From Leptospira sp. WS4.C2 (GTDB lineage: Bacteria > Spirochaetota > Leptospiria > Leptospirales > Leptospiraceae), in assembly GCF_040833985.1 (NCBI RefSeq), contig NZ_CP162139.1:3134501-3198500 (forward strand): DNA of 64,000 bases. The letters are read 5' to 3'. The notes under the pieces were generated by a model, which worked only from the letters and a program-made list of their open reading frames with translations, was not told where the DNA came from and did no database searches. Positions within the stretch are counted from its first letter, which is position 1. Every line of letters begins with the position of its first letter. This document shows, one piece after another, positions 19,091 to 27,755 of the stretch. The translations under genes and the position numbers were made by a program.

Positions 19091-20890
19091 CTACTGCACA
19101 TATCCTTGTTTCTTTAGAATTTCCAAAGCATCGGTTCCTAATTCTTGTTTAGAAGAATAGGATTTTTTTTGTCCACCTTCCTTCCAAAAATAGACTTTTG
19201 CTTTGGGAATGATGTTTGGTTTTTGTGGTCCTGACTCGTATAACAAATCACAGTTGGAATTACAAGATGCCATACTCACACCAAAATATCCGGTAAAAAT
19301 TTCTGTTTTTGGAATTTGTTTTTTGGAAAACGATACAGTAAATTCAGGAAAACTCACATCGGGGTAGACTTCGAAACTAATTTCAAAGGCCTTTGTTCGT
19401 TTCGTATGAATCTGCACTGATTTTCCCTTCTCTTCCAAAACAAGGTCCTCGGGAATGGTTGTCATACGAATGGTACCTTGTGGTACTCGAATTTGTATTT
19501 CTGTATCTTTTGATTCTGGTTGGATGGAAAGATGATACAATGGAAGTTTTGGTTCCATTGAACGAATTTGTTTCCAAAACCGAAGGATTCTCTTTTCCAA
19601 AGATGGATTTAATTTCATATCGCCTATGGCTGAAATATTAGAGATACGTAATGGATTTTCTTGGTTAGGATCTTTTTTGGCATCCGAATACAAATAGAAC
19701 TCACTACCCACAGAACCTAACCAAAACTTTCCTACTTCATGAAAACGATAAGACCTTTGCAAAAGGAACTCCGATCCTTCTCCATAACCTTGTGTGAACC
19801 TAGTTTCTCCATAATACGTGCGTTTGGTGGCCTCTTGGTTTTCAATTAAAGGTTTAAGAGATTTTCCTTGGATGGTTTTAGGAATAGGAAGTCCACAATA
19901 ATCAAGAACCGTTGGGAATAAATCAATGGATCTTGTCATAGAGGAAATTGATTGTTTTAGAGTCAAACCAGGTAATTTAATCAGGAGTGGTACATGAATA
20001 TTTTCTAAAAACAAATCCTGACCATGTCCATAATACGTGTTTGTTCCCGTAAAGGGAGAAATCGCATGAGCGCTATGCATCACCTCACCATGGTCTGCTG
20101 TAATTAGGATGAGAGTGTTGTCCCAGAGGTTTTTGAGTTTCAGTTCTTCAAAAACTTTTCCCAACTCTTCATCCACAAAAGCAACTTCTCCCAAATAATT
20201 CATTTTCTTTTCATCTAAAATTTCTTTGGTTTGGATTCGATTGGTAAATCCGGACGGTGGAGTATAGGGTTTGTGTGGGTCGTTATAATTTAAAAAAAGA
20301 AAAAAAGGTTTCTCCTGTGTTGAGATTTCATCCAACACTTCGAATGTTTTTTTAGTAATTTTTTTTGTATCTTCGCTATAATTAGAAAAATCGTATAACA
20401 AATCAAAGCCGACATTGACTCCAAGTCCAAACTTATCTGTCAAAAATGGATTGTTCCCTACCATATAAGTAATAAAAGAATTATCTTTTAATAATTTAGG
20501 GAGGGGATGTTTTTCACTCCGATAAAACGCTTCCACTTCGGATTTGGTTGTGGGGTAATCCCAAAAATTAACTGGATTTGCGGAGGCATACTTCCCTGTA
20601 AAAAACACAAGAGTGGATGGCCTTGTCCAAGCCGCATTGACCAAATGGTATTGGAAGTTGATCGCATTTTTTTGAAACAAATCCAAGTTTGGAGTAACTC
20701 CATAACGACCGATGATATCTCCCCGAAGCGAATCGATGACAATCCAAAGGACGTTGGGGCGTTTCTGTATGGCAGGTGAAACAGATTCCTTGTCTAATAC
20801 AGAATCTGTTTTTTTACAAAGAAAAAAGAAAAGAAAAGTAAATAGAAAAAGTAGTGTTTTTAGTTTTATAGTAACAGATTTACGTTTCAA
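19091..20890 (-). CDS. Sulfatase/alkaline-phosphatase-superfamily lipoprotein
   Basis: A 599-residue protein. The N-terminus is hydrophobic and ends FFFLCKK, a probable lipobox. The sulfatase fold is recognised from NVLWIVIDSLRGD (metal-binding Asp), the nucleophile loop (AAWTRPSTLVFFTGKYAS), ITADHGEV and YGHGQDLFLENIHVPL. In true sulfatases the nucleophile is a Cys or Ser converted to formylglycine in a C/S-x-P-x-R motif; here a Thr occupies that place (about residue 90). Thr is typical of phospho-transfer relatives such as phosphoethanolamine or LTA-type transferases. The C-terminal 200 residues are a separate beta-rich region. Substrate unknown; extracytoplasmic hydrolase or transferase. 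Three bases separate it from the upstream SMR-like gene. Confidence 0.85.
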   Translation of the reverse strand: MKRKSVTIKLKTLLFLFTFLFFFLCKKTDSVLDKESVSPAIQKRPNVLWIVIDSLRGDIIGRYGVTPNLDLFQKNAINFQYHLVNAAWTRPSTLVFFTGKYASANPVNFWDYPTTKSEVEAFYRSEKHPLPKLLKDNSFITYMVGNNPFLTDKFGLGVNVGFDLLYDFSNYSEDTKKITKKTFEVLDEISTQEKPFFLFLNYNDPHKPYTPPSGFTNRIQTKEILDEKKMNYLGEVAFVDEELGKVFEELKLKNLWDNTLILITADHGEVMHSAHAISPFTGTNTYYGHGQDLFLENIHVPLLIKLPGLTLKQSISSMTRSIDLFPTVLDYCGLPIPKTIQGKSLKPLIENQEATKRTYYGETRFTQGYGEGSEFLLQRSYRFHEVGKFWLGSVGSEFYLYSDAKKDPNQENPLRISNISAIGDMKLNPSLEKRILRFWKQIRSMEPKLPLYHLSIQPESKDTEIQIRVPQGTIRMTTIPEDLVLEEKGKSVQIHTKRTKAFEISFEVYPDVSFPEFTVSFSKKQIPKTEIFTGYFGVSMASCNSNCDLLYESGPQKPNIIPKAKVYFWKEGGQKKSYSSKQELGTDALEILKKQGYVQ

Positions 20891-20893
20891 GAT

Positions 20894-21283
20894 TTACGAT
20901 TTAACATCAAACATCTGCAAGGCGGTAAGCCAAACACCCACTAATATAAATGCAATTCCTAACCATTGAGTTAAGTTTAATCTCTCTTTAAAAAAAAGTG
21001 AAGATGCAATCAGAACAATGATAAATCCACTAGAAGTAAACACCGGATAGGCAAGAGAAAGTTTCAATCCTTTCCCCAAAACATACCGGTATCCAAGTAG
21101 TGCTAACCCAAAACTAGCAAGCCCACCGATGAAGTAAGGATTGAATACCGTAAAGATTGTATCCCAAAGACCACCTGACAACGTTTTTGTTTGGTCTTGT
21201 AAAGATGAGGATTTGATTAAAATATTAGCTAATGCATTGAAGAATACGGCTATACAGAAGAAGAGGATGACCTGGAATTGCAT
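20894..21283 (-). CDS. Small four-helix SMR/EamA-like transporter
   Basis: A 129-residue protein with four hydrophobic segments (about 3-22, 45-65, 78-97, 105-124). The final helix pair, with SLAYPVFTSSGFIIVLIASSLFFKERL and QWLGIAFILVGVWL read in parts, matches the EamA/SMR family, which export small amphipathic compounds or flip lipid-linked sugars (ArnE/ArnF type). It appears to be the first gene of a two-gene unit with the sulfatase-fold lipoprotein three bases downstream, so a role in modifying or moving an envelope lipid is possible but unproven. Confidence 0.8.
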   Translation of the reverse strand: MQFQVILFFCIAVFFNALANILIKSSSLQDQTKTLSGGLWDTIFTVFNPYFIGGLASFGLALLGYRYVLGKGLKLSLAYPVFTSSGFIIVLIASSLFFKERLNLTQWLGIAFILVGVWLTALQMFDVKS

Positions 21284-21331
21284 GGGATAGAGACAAAATC
21301 CGATCTAAATCGGGAAGGGTCAAATAGAAAA

Positions 21332-22177
21332 ATGAAACAAAAATCCTTTCGGTTCAGAAACTGGGAATGTGCATATTTAGATTCGGAAACTCCGGGTCCT
21401 GTTCTCGTTTTCTGTCATGCCAATGGCTATAGTGCCGGCTGTTACAATTATTATTTTCCACTGTTATCAAAACACTACCGAGTGATTGCTCCCGATTTTT
21501 TAGGACATGGTCGTTCTGAGTTCAGCTTACAATTTCATAATTGGAATGTCTTTCGAGATCAGATCTTAGCACTCCTCGATCACGAATCCATTCTAAAAAC
21601 AAATATCATTGGTCACTCATTGGGAGGGGCCTCTTCTCTCCTTGCGGCCGCCAAAGAGCCCTCTCGTTTTGAAAAGGTTCTAGCCATGGATCCTGTGATC
21701 CTCGGTTGGAAGATGATCCTTCTTTCAAAATTTTTAGAGAATCCACTTGCAAAAGGGGCAAAAAAAAGAAGGACTCATTTTAAATCCATAGAACTTGTTA
21801 GGCGGTCGTTCCGAAAATTTCCTGCCTTTGCAAACTTTGAACCTTCTATCTTCGAAGACTATCTTAACTCTTGTTTTGTAAGTACAGGTCACGATTCCGA
21901 AGTCAAACTTTGTTGTGACCCAAGAGTAGAAGCAAGGATCTTTGGGCATGCCCACTTTCATGTTTTCAAAAACTTTTATGGAATAGGAACGGAAAACCAT
22001 ATTGCCATTCCCGAAAAATTTGAAGTTTGTAGTCCTAAGTATGCGAACCTACTGGCAAAAGTTCATCCGAAGTCTGATGTCACCATCTTTCCTGGGTTCA
22101 CTCATTTTTTTCCTTTCGAAAGACCAAAGGAAACTTGGAATTGGATGAAACAATGTTTGGAGATAAAAGAAGAGTAA
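21332..22177 (+). CDS. Alpha/beta hydrolase
   Basis: About 281 residues from ATG 21332. An in-frame TTG at 21278 would overlap the divergent gene start and is not favoured. The fold is shown by VLVFCHANGYSAGCY (oxyanion region), PDFLGHGRS, the nucleophile elbow NIIGHSLGGASS (Ser) and the late GFTHFFPFE (His). These belong to lipase/esterase-like hydrolases with Ser-His-Asp triads. No signal peptide. The substrate cannot be told; ester or thioester hydrolysis is likely. It diverges from the SMR-like gene and is followed by a convergent thioesterase gene. Confidence 0.85.
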   Translation: MKQKSFRFRNWECAYLDSETPGPVLVFCHANGYSAGCYNYYFPLLSKHYRVIAPDFLGHGRSEFSLQFHNWNVFRDQILALLDHESILKTNIIGHSLGGASSLLAAAKEPSRFEKVLAMDPVILGWKMILLSKFLENPLAKGAKKRRTHFKSIELVRRSFRKFPAFANFEPSIFEDYLNSCFVSTGHDSEVKLCCDPRVEARIFGHAHFHVFKNFYGIGTENHIAIPEKFEVCSPKYANLLAKVHPKSDVTIFPGFTHFFPFERPKETWNWMKQCLEIKEE

Positions 22178-22269
22178 AAAAGTTTTACGGAAGAAAATGG
22201 CGCCTCGAATTCGTTATGTGATAAAAATTTTCTAGTATACTCGACCGCGCTATACGCTCCAATCTTTCG

Positions 22270-22692
22270 CTAAACCTTCCGATACTCTTCCATTTTTAGA
22301 CGAAGATGCTTTGGCCACGGAGACAGCTTTTTTAAATTTAATTTTGAAAAACCATAAAGAAATTTCATGCTGCACCGCTTCTGTGAATCCGAAGAAAGTG
22401 CAATCATTTTTAAAAGAACTGTTGTATCTCTAATCTTCTCCACTACAAGTGAAAATTCAAGATCGTCACCAAGATAGGATGGATTGTGAAATTTGGCCTC
22501 AATTTTCATAGCAGGAATTCCAGAAGAATCCTTCACGATAAGTTCAGAAAAAGAATATTCTAATCCTTCGGAAAACCAATCTTCAATCACTTCCACAAAT
22601 AAATTGAAATACTGAGGCGTAAAAACAACGCCACCTGGGTCGCAATGTTGGATGCGTATTTTTTTGATTTTTGAATACAGATTACCCGCCAT
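22270..22692 (-). CDS. Hotdog-fold acyl-CoA thioesterase
   Basis: A 140-residue single hotdog domain. RIQHCDPGGVVFTPQYFNLF corresponds to the catalytic segment of the 4-hydroxybenzoyl-CoA thioesterase/YbgC family, in which the Asp after His/Cys acts in hydrolysis. Such enzymes release CoA from aromatic or short acyl thioesters. It lies 39 bases downstream of lpdA's end on the same strand, so co-transcription is possible though no functional link is obvious. The 92-base gap to the convergent hydrolase holds no gene that I can see. Confidence 0.87.
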   Translation of the reverse strand: MAGNLYSKIKKIRIQHCDPGGVVFTPQYFNLFVEVIEDWFSEGLEYSFSELIVKDSSGIPAMKIEAKFHNPSYLGDDLEFSLVVEKIRDTTVLLKMIALSSDSQKRCSMKFLYGFSKLNLKKLSPWPKHLRLKMEEYRKV

Positions 22693-22731
22693 AGGAAAAC
22701 ACCGAATATTAAACCTGTTTAACCAATCACC

Positions 22732-24159
22732 CTATATATTAATCGCCTCACCTAAAACCGCCGCCGCACTTTCCATAATCCCTTCAGAAAGAGTAGGATG
22801 GGCATGGATGGTGTTTGCAAGTTCCCTAACGGTGATTTCCATATTGGCACCTAATGTCAGCTCTGCGATAAGTTCTGTGGCCCCACTACCAATGATATGG
22901 GCGCCTAAAATTTCTCCGTGTTTTTTATCGGAAACAATTTTGATCATACCGGTTGTATCCCCTTGGGCTTGGGCTCTACCACTCGCTGTGAATGGAAATT
23001 TTCCAATGGAAACTTCATAACCCAGAGCTTTTGCTTTTTCCTCAGTAAGACCAACACTCGCTACTTCTGGATGGCAATAAGTACAACCAGGTATATAAGA
23101 ATAGTTTAATCTTGCAATTTCTAAGTGATGGGGATTTCCCAATCGCATAGAGATATCTTCCGCAGCGCGGATTCCTTCGGCACTGGCCACATGGGCAAGA
23201 GCTGGTGTGGGAATACAATCCCCAATGGCATAGATATGATCCACCGTACTTCGATAGTTACCAACAAAGTCTACAAATCCATTTTTTAGTTTGATTCCGA
23301 TTTCATCCAATCCAATATGACTCGTACTAGGTGCAATTCCAACCCCAACAATCACCTTATCAAAGTTTAACTTTTCTTTTTTTGCGGATTTTCGATCTTG
23401 TAAAGTGAGCTCCACACTTGTGTCAGAAACCACAGCCGTTTCAACTCCGTGACTTAAATACTGTTCAATCCCTCTTTTTTTAAAACTTCTTTCTAAAACT
23501 CCAGAGATCTCAAGATCTTCATTGGGAAGTAAATGGTCTTGGAATTCAATGATGGAAACTTTAGATCCCATACTGGCATAAAAATCGGCAAACTCCACAC
23601 CTATGGCACCGGCTCCAATGATGGCAAGATTCGGAATTACTTTTGGTTCTGACATGGCATCTCTAGCAGATAACACGTGTTTACCGTCAAATGGCAAAAA
23701 AGGGAGGGCTTTGTTTTTGGCACCCACAGCCAAAATATAAAAATCAGCAGTATATGTGCTTGGTTCCCCGGAACTAGGTTTTACTTGGATGGTTTTAGAA
23801 TTTTGAAAACTCGCTTCTCCACCTACCACGGTGATTTTGTTTTTCTTCATAAGAAATTCAACACCTTTGGCCATTTGATCAGCTACAGAGCGAGAGCGTT
23901 TGATCACAGCATCGAAGTCAGCTTTGATATTATCACAGGAAAGTCCAAAATTGGCAGCATGTTTTAAATGTTCCAATACATGTGCACTTTCTAACAATGC
24001 TTTGGTGGGTATACAACCCCAGTTCAAACAAACGCCTCCGAGTTTTTCACGTTCAACGACACATGTTTGCAAACCTAATTGTGCGGCACGGATGGCTGCG
24101 ACATAACCGCCAGGCCCTCCTCCAATGACTATGACTTGGAAATGGTTTGGATTGGACAT
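22732..24159 (-). CDS. lpdA: Dihydrolipoyl dehydrogenase (E3)
   Basis: A 475-residue pyridine-nucleotide disulfide oxidoreductase. It shows the FAD motif (GGGPGGYVAAIRAAQLG), the redox-active disulfide (GGVCLNWGCIPTKALL), the NAD motif (IGAGAIGVEFADFYASMG), AIGDC, and the C-terminal HAHPTLSE with the catalytic His-Glu pair. E3 reoxidises dihydrolipoamide in pyruvate and 2-oxoglutarate dehydrogenase complexes and the glycine cleavage system; none of these partners is in the window. A strong GGGAGAA ribosome site lies upstream of the ATG. Confidence 0.96.
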   Translation of the reverse strand: MSNPNHFQVIVIGGGPGGYVAAIRAAQLGLQTCVVEREKLGGVCLNWGCIPTKALLESAHVLEHLKHAANFGLSCDNIKADFDAVIKRSRSVADQMAKGVEFLMKKNKITVVGGEASFQNSKTIQVKPSSGEPSTYTADFYILAVGAKNKALPFLPFDGKHVLSARDAMSEPKVIPNLAIIGAGAIGVEFADFYASMGSKVSIIEFQDHLLPNEDLEISGVLERSFKKRGIEQYLSHGVETAVVSDTSVELTLQDRKSAKKEKLNFDKVIVGVGIAPSTSHIGLDEIGIKLKNGFVDFVGNYRSTVDHIYAIGDCIPTPALAHVASAEGIRAAEDISMRLGNPHHLEIARLNYSYIPGCTYCHPEVASVGLTEEKAKALGYEVSIGKFPFTASGRAQAQGDTTGMIKIVSDKKHGEILGAHIIGSGATELIAELTLGANMEITVRELANTIHAHPTLSEGIMESAAAVLGEAINI

Positions 24160-24202
24160 ACGTTCTCCCGATAGATTGAGATACCGTACAAAAAAAAGAA
24201 AG

Positions 24203-24943
24203 TCAAGACCTCTTTTTGGCTACAATGAGCATCCTTGCGCCCGTTTTTATATATTTTTCGCCGTCGTAGTTGCTGTAAACATGTAAGACATCAAACTTAT
24301 TATCGTCTAAGAAATTCTGTACTTGGGGAAAATGAAACACACGCATTGTATGTTTGTCTTTTAAATCTTTTTGATTCAAATTATAAACATAATTTACTTC
24401 CACAATAGCAACATCATCTGCTCTTGTTAAACGAAAACCGCGATTCCTCCGAATGGATGTTTCGCCTAGTCTCACATTACTCACTGTGGTAATTGGTTTT
24501 CGTTTGATTCTGTGGATGGGATCTGCATTCCAGATTTCTAAAATCAAAAGGCCTGCTTGTTTTAGATTTTTATAACAATTACGTAGGAAATTTTGAACTA
24601 AGTCATCGTTAATGAGATAATTAAAAGTTCCATACAAACAAATCACTGCGTCTACTGGTTGTTTAGCGACATATGCTTCCATTTTTCCGAGTTCAAACTG
24701 GCAATGGGGAAATCTCCCTTTGGCAATCTCCAACATTCGGGGAGATCCATCTACACCGAGTGGTTTGAAACCCATACCTTGTAATTCTTTGATGTGTTCC
24801 CCGGTCCCACAGCCAATATCTAAAACGGTGTGTATTTTATGTCGCTTAAATGTATCTCGTAAGAATAGGATTTCTTCCGAAAACTTGCGGCTTGCTTCTT
24901 CGATGGTAAAATAGTATTCGGCCAATTCGGAATAGAGTTTCAT
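24203..24943 (-). CDS. Class I SAM-dependent methyltransferase
   Basis: A 246-residue Rossmann methyltransferase. Motif I is VLDIGCGTGEHIKEL, followed by GVDGSPRMLEIAKGRFP (acidic ribose-binding residue region) and VICLYGTFNYLI (motif IV). The C-terminal half is a beta-rich lid as in small-molecule or sugar methyltransferases of the YjiC/ubiE-like group. The acceptor is unknown. It lies 43 bases upstream of lpdA on the same strand and diverges from the gene at 25021. Confidence 0.87.
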   Translation of the reverse strand: MKLYSELAEYYFTIEEASRKFSEEILFLRDTFKRHKIHTVLDIGCGTGEHIKELQGMGFKPLGVDGSPRMLEIAKGRFPHCQFELGKMEAYVAKQPVDAVICLYGTFNYLINDDLVQNFLRNCYKNLKQAGLLILEIWNADPIHRIKRKPITTVSNVRLGETSIRRNRGFRLTRADDVAIVEVNYVYNLNQKDLKDKHTMRVFHFPQVQNFLDDNKFDVLHVYSNYDGEKYIKTGARMLIVAKKRS

Positions 24944-25020
24944 TTGCCCCTAGCGGAAAGGGAAAATCAGTTCAGCGAATCCCCATTTTACCCGTTATAT
25001 TGAGTAACGGCTAAGTCATT

Positions 25021-26151
25021 ATGAAACGATATACAATTCCCACAATTTTTTTCATCACCGGAGTTATCCTTCAGTATACTTTCTATTTTTCCTGGGTGAG
25101 TTTCACCCTCCTCACCGTTTCCTGTTTGTTACTTGCATTGTTTTTATATAGTTTAGATTTTCAAAAGCCGCAGTCCCTGGATGAAACCGATCACAATCTA
25201 AATAACGAAGGTTTATTAGATAAAAAACCACACACAGATGTTGTCTTCGATACTGAAACAGCTTTGCCAACATTACCTTCGAATGCAGAACCTAAACCTA
25301 AAGAAATCCTCTGGAAAAAAGATCCCATCTTACTTGCCAGAGAACAAATCTTGTCCGAAGGACGATCTTTGTTTTGTGAAACAGTGAAGGAATTCCCATT
25401 CCCTTTTTTAACAGAAAAACTCACTTCCATTCAGTATGTCTATTACGATGGAAAAGAATTTAAGGAATGTTATTGGCAAAAGGCCGGTATGATGGTGGAG
25501 ACCGATGACAATCCAGTGGAATGGGATGAATTTGAAGAAGGAAGAGTCAAAGAATTACTTCCTGCTATCTCAATCGACAAACGAAAGTTATACATTCCAC
25601 TTACTATGAATGCCCATCTATTCGGGTTTTTATGTTTTTCTACTAAAGAATCTTGGAACGAATCGGAGATCCAATCGTTCTGGGAAAAGTCTAACACCAT
25701 CTCAGAAAAGATTATGATAAAAAGAGAATATGCGAAAGTAACCAAACATCCTGTTACAAAACTTTTTAATGTATCTCACTTCTATCAAATGGCCAAGTCA
25801 ACCTTTGAATCCAAAGAAAAAGTGACTCTTATTTTATTCAAATTCATTGATACCAACTTCCAATCCGAAATTGCCATTGGTTTAAACTTACTTGGCAAAC
25901 AAAATGTTGTGCTTGGGTTGGGATTGTACCAGTTAGAAAATAATTTATATGCAGCTATGATTCCTAATGATCGACTCGATACTTTTACCGAATTTTTCAA
26001 TCAGTTCATTGAAGAATTGGATAGTCTTGGTTATCCTTCCGAAGTGGCCCTTGGTTATTCCAACAGTTCCATTCCTGGACTCAAATTTGATATTTGGATC
26101 AAAGCCGCATACAAATCCTTGGAAGAGAGTATCCTTCACCACGCAGCATAA
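25021..26151 (+). CDS. Membrane protein with GAF-like and degenerate GGDEF-like domains
   Basis: A 376-residue protein. Two closely spaced hydrophobic segments (about 5-45) precede an acidic linker. Residues about 100-235 resemble a GAF domain (IPLTMNAHLFGFLCFSTKE). From about 243 the sequence HPVTKLFNVSHFYQMAK resembles the DPLTGLYNRRYF entry of GGDEF domains. Where the GGDEF signature should fall it reads LYQLENNLYAAMIP, so diguanylate cyclase activity is not expected. The next gene, CheX-like, begins immediately after its stop codon, so the two probably act together. The domain assignments are my reading of weak similarity. Confidence 0.68.
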   Translation: MKRYTIPTIFFITGVILQYTFYFSWVSFTLLTVSCLLLALFLYSLDFQKPQSLDETDHNLNNEGLLDKKPHTDVVFDTETALPTLPSNAEPKPKEILWKKDPILLAREQILSEGRSLFCETVKEFPFPFLTEKLTSIQYVYYDGKEFKECYWQKAGMMVETDDNPVEWDEFEEGRVKELLPAISIDKRKLYIPLTMNAHLFGFLCFSTKESWNESEIQSFWEKSNTISEKIMIKREYAKVTKHPVTKLFNVSHFYQMAKSTFESKEKVTLILFKFIDTNFQSEIAIGLNLLGKQNVVLGLGLYQLENNLYAAMIPNDRLDTFTEFFNQFIEELDSLGYPSEVALGYSNSSIPGLKFDIWIKAAYKSLEESILHHAA

Positions 26152-26667
26152 ATGGATCCTTTAATTGATGAAAAATTTATCCTAACTGTTTCGCAAGTTT
26201 TACCGGAACACTTTCAAAAATCCCTGCTTGTTTTTGCGGAAAGGGAAGCTTATGGTCCCTCTAAAAATGAAGGGCTTTGTTTTGAAAATTGTACACTAGT
26301 TGAATTTGTTGGTGATATCAATGGAAAGGTTTATCTTGCTTTAGATGGATATACAAAATTAAAACTCCTTCCCAAAATTGCGAAGGCCTTTCAGATTGAT
26401 CCCACATCTCGTTCCCACTCAGCATCCATCATGATGGAATTTGCAAATCAGATCGCTGGAAAATTGATTACAGAAATGAGATTGGGGCGTTACGAAATTG
26501 ATATTTTACCACCAGAAAATTTAAACCATAAACTGGTTCCCATTTCCTTAGAACATTATCGCCAATACATTCTTATCTTCAATCTCAAAGATAGAAGAGG
26601 AGAAGATTATATGGGTAGACTCTATTTGATTTTATTGTTGGAAAAATTTCCCACTCCCAAAAACTAA
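26152..26667 (+). CDS. CheX-like chemotaxis-phosphatase-fold protein
   Basis: A 171-residue protein. The central helix MMEFANQIAGKLITEM carries the E-x-x-N pattern that in CheX/CheC/FliY removes phosphate from CheY-P. The surrounding pattern (glycine-rich GDINGKVYLALDG strand before the helix) also fits a CheX fold. It starts directly at the stop codon of the preceding degenerate GGDEF protein, so translation is likely coupled. If active it would dephosphorylate a response regulator in the cytoplasm; no CheY lies nearby. The family assignment rests on motif and size. Confidence 0.65.
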   Translation: MDPLIDEKFILTVSQVLPEHFQKSLLVFAEREAYGPSKNEGLCFENCTLVEFVGDINGKVYLALDGYTKLKLLPKIAKAFQIDPTSRSHSASIMMEFANQIAGKLITEMRLGRYEIDILPPENLNHKLVPISLEHYRQYILIFNLKDRRGEDYMGRLYLILLLEKFPTPKN

Positions 26668-26673
26668 TTCCGA

Positions 26674-27711
26674 ATGAAACCTTATGTTTTGGCAATCCCA
26701 CTCGTTTTGAGTTATGCTGGGCTTAAACAAAAAAAATCTTTAGAACGTAAGGAACTCCAATTGCCAGACACTGGTAGGCGAGTTTTTCATTTTTATCCTA
26801 CAGGAAAAAATCCAGAATCATTACCGGGAGTTTATATCCAACATGGAATGAGTGCCATGGGAATTGACGACCCAAGGATATTGGAACTAGCAGAAAATAT
26901 TGCTAGCTCCGATTATAGTGTCATCCTTCCTGAACTACCTGAAGTTAGAGGACTTCGGATCGAAGAAAATACCATTTCCAATATCCAAGATTTGATGATG
27001 GAAATTCATTCCACAAAACATCTATTTAATGGAGATGGTCTAGGATATTTATCTGCCAGTTTCTCTGGTGGTATGGGGCTCATTGCCGCATCCAAATCCA
27101 ATACAAGACACAAAATTAAATCTTCCATGGTAATCGGTGCTTATTGTGATTTTTTAGATACCGTACCTTTTGTATTTTCGAACTATGATATCGATCCTTA
27201 TGCAGTGTATGTTATTCTTTTCAATTTCCTCCATCGTTTTGAGCGGACTATTGCCGAAGAACTAGAGCCCATCTACTTTGAAGCAGCTCTAGACAACGGA
27301 CTCAAACGAATGGGACACGAGGCGCGCGCAGAGTCATTACTCAAAGGAACTTCTACCCTCGCCCAGGATTTCTTTTTTCAAGTCGGTGCTGACGGAAATT
27401 TCCGGATGGAACTGGCAAAGCGAGTCCTGGACACTGTTCCTGAAAACCTTCCAGAAAACCTTTCCCCATTTTACCAACTGGAAACTCTCGGTGGCCCTGT
27501 GGCCCTGCTGCATGGAAAAACAGACTCCGTAATCTCGCCCGAGGAGTCGGAAAAACTAGCCCTTCTCTTCCAGAAAAAAGAAATTTCCTATGTCCACCGC
27601 ACCTCGACTGCCCTAACCCATGGAGACAGCCTCCCCCTCCACTCCCAAATTTTTGGCGTTCCAGCCCTCCTCCAAACCTTCGGAAGTTTTCTATATTGGC
27701 TCCGCCGATAG
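26674..27711 (+). CDS. Alpha/beta hydrolase-like protein
   Basis: A 345-residue protein with a short hydrophobic N-terminus that may be a signal anchor. YIQHGMSAMGIDDPR resembles an oxyanion segment, LSASFSGGMGLIAA is a nucleophile elbow with Ser in S-x-S-G-G form, and LTHGDSLPLHSQ could carry the His. It starts six bases after the CheX-like gene, so it sits in the same operon, but no shared pathway is evident. The nearest relatives that I can think of are esterase/dienelactone-hydrolase-like proteins. The last ~100 codons are richer in C than the upstream part. Confidence 0.72.
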   Translation: MKPYVLAIPLVLSYAGLKQKKSLERKELQLPDTGRRVFHFYPTGKNPESLPGVYIQHGMSAMGIDDPRILELAENIASSDYSVILPELPEVRGLRIEENTISNIQDLMMEIHSTKHLFNGDGLGYLSASFSGGMGLIAASKSNTRHKIKSSMVIGAYCDFLDTVPFVFSNYDIDPYAVYVILFNFLHRFERTIAEELEPIYFEAALDNGLKRMGHEARAESLLKGTSTLAQDFFFQVGADGNFRMELAKRVLDTVPENLPENLSPFYQLETLGGPVALLHGKTDSVISPEESEKLALLFQKKEISYVHRTSTALTHGDSLPLHSQIFGVPALLQTFGSFLYWLRR

Positions 27712-27755
27712 AAATTCTCGTTTCTAAGAAGTAAACTGCCGATACTTTTAACAGA

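Noticed and set aside
19058..19093. Terminator between the giant lipoprotein and sulfatase genes
   Set aside because: TAGCTAGTT/AACCAGCTA pair imperfectly with an 18-base loop and no U-run; too weak.
21278..21331. Hydrolase start at TTG 21278
   Set aside because: It would overlap the divergent SMR-like start, has no ribosome site, and adds residues not typical of the fold; ATG 21332 is preferred.
22178..22269. tRNA or small RNA in the 92-base gap
   Set aside because: No cloverleaf or conserved T-loop (GGTTCRANYCC) is visible.
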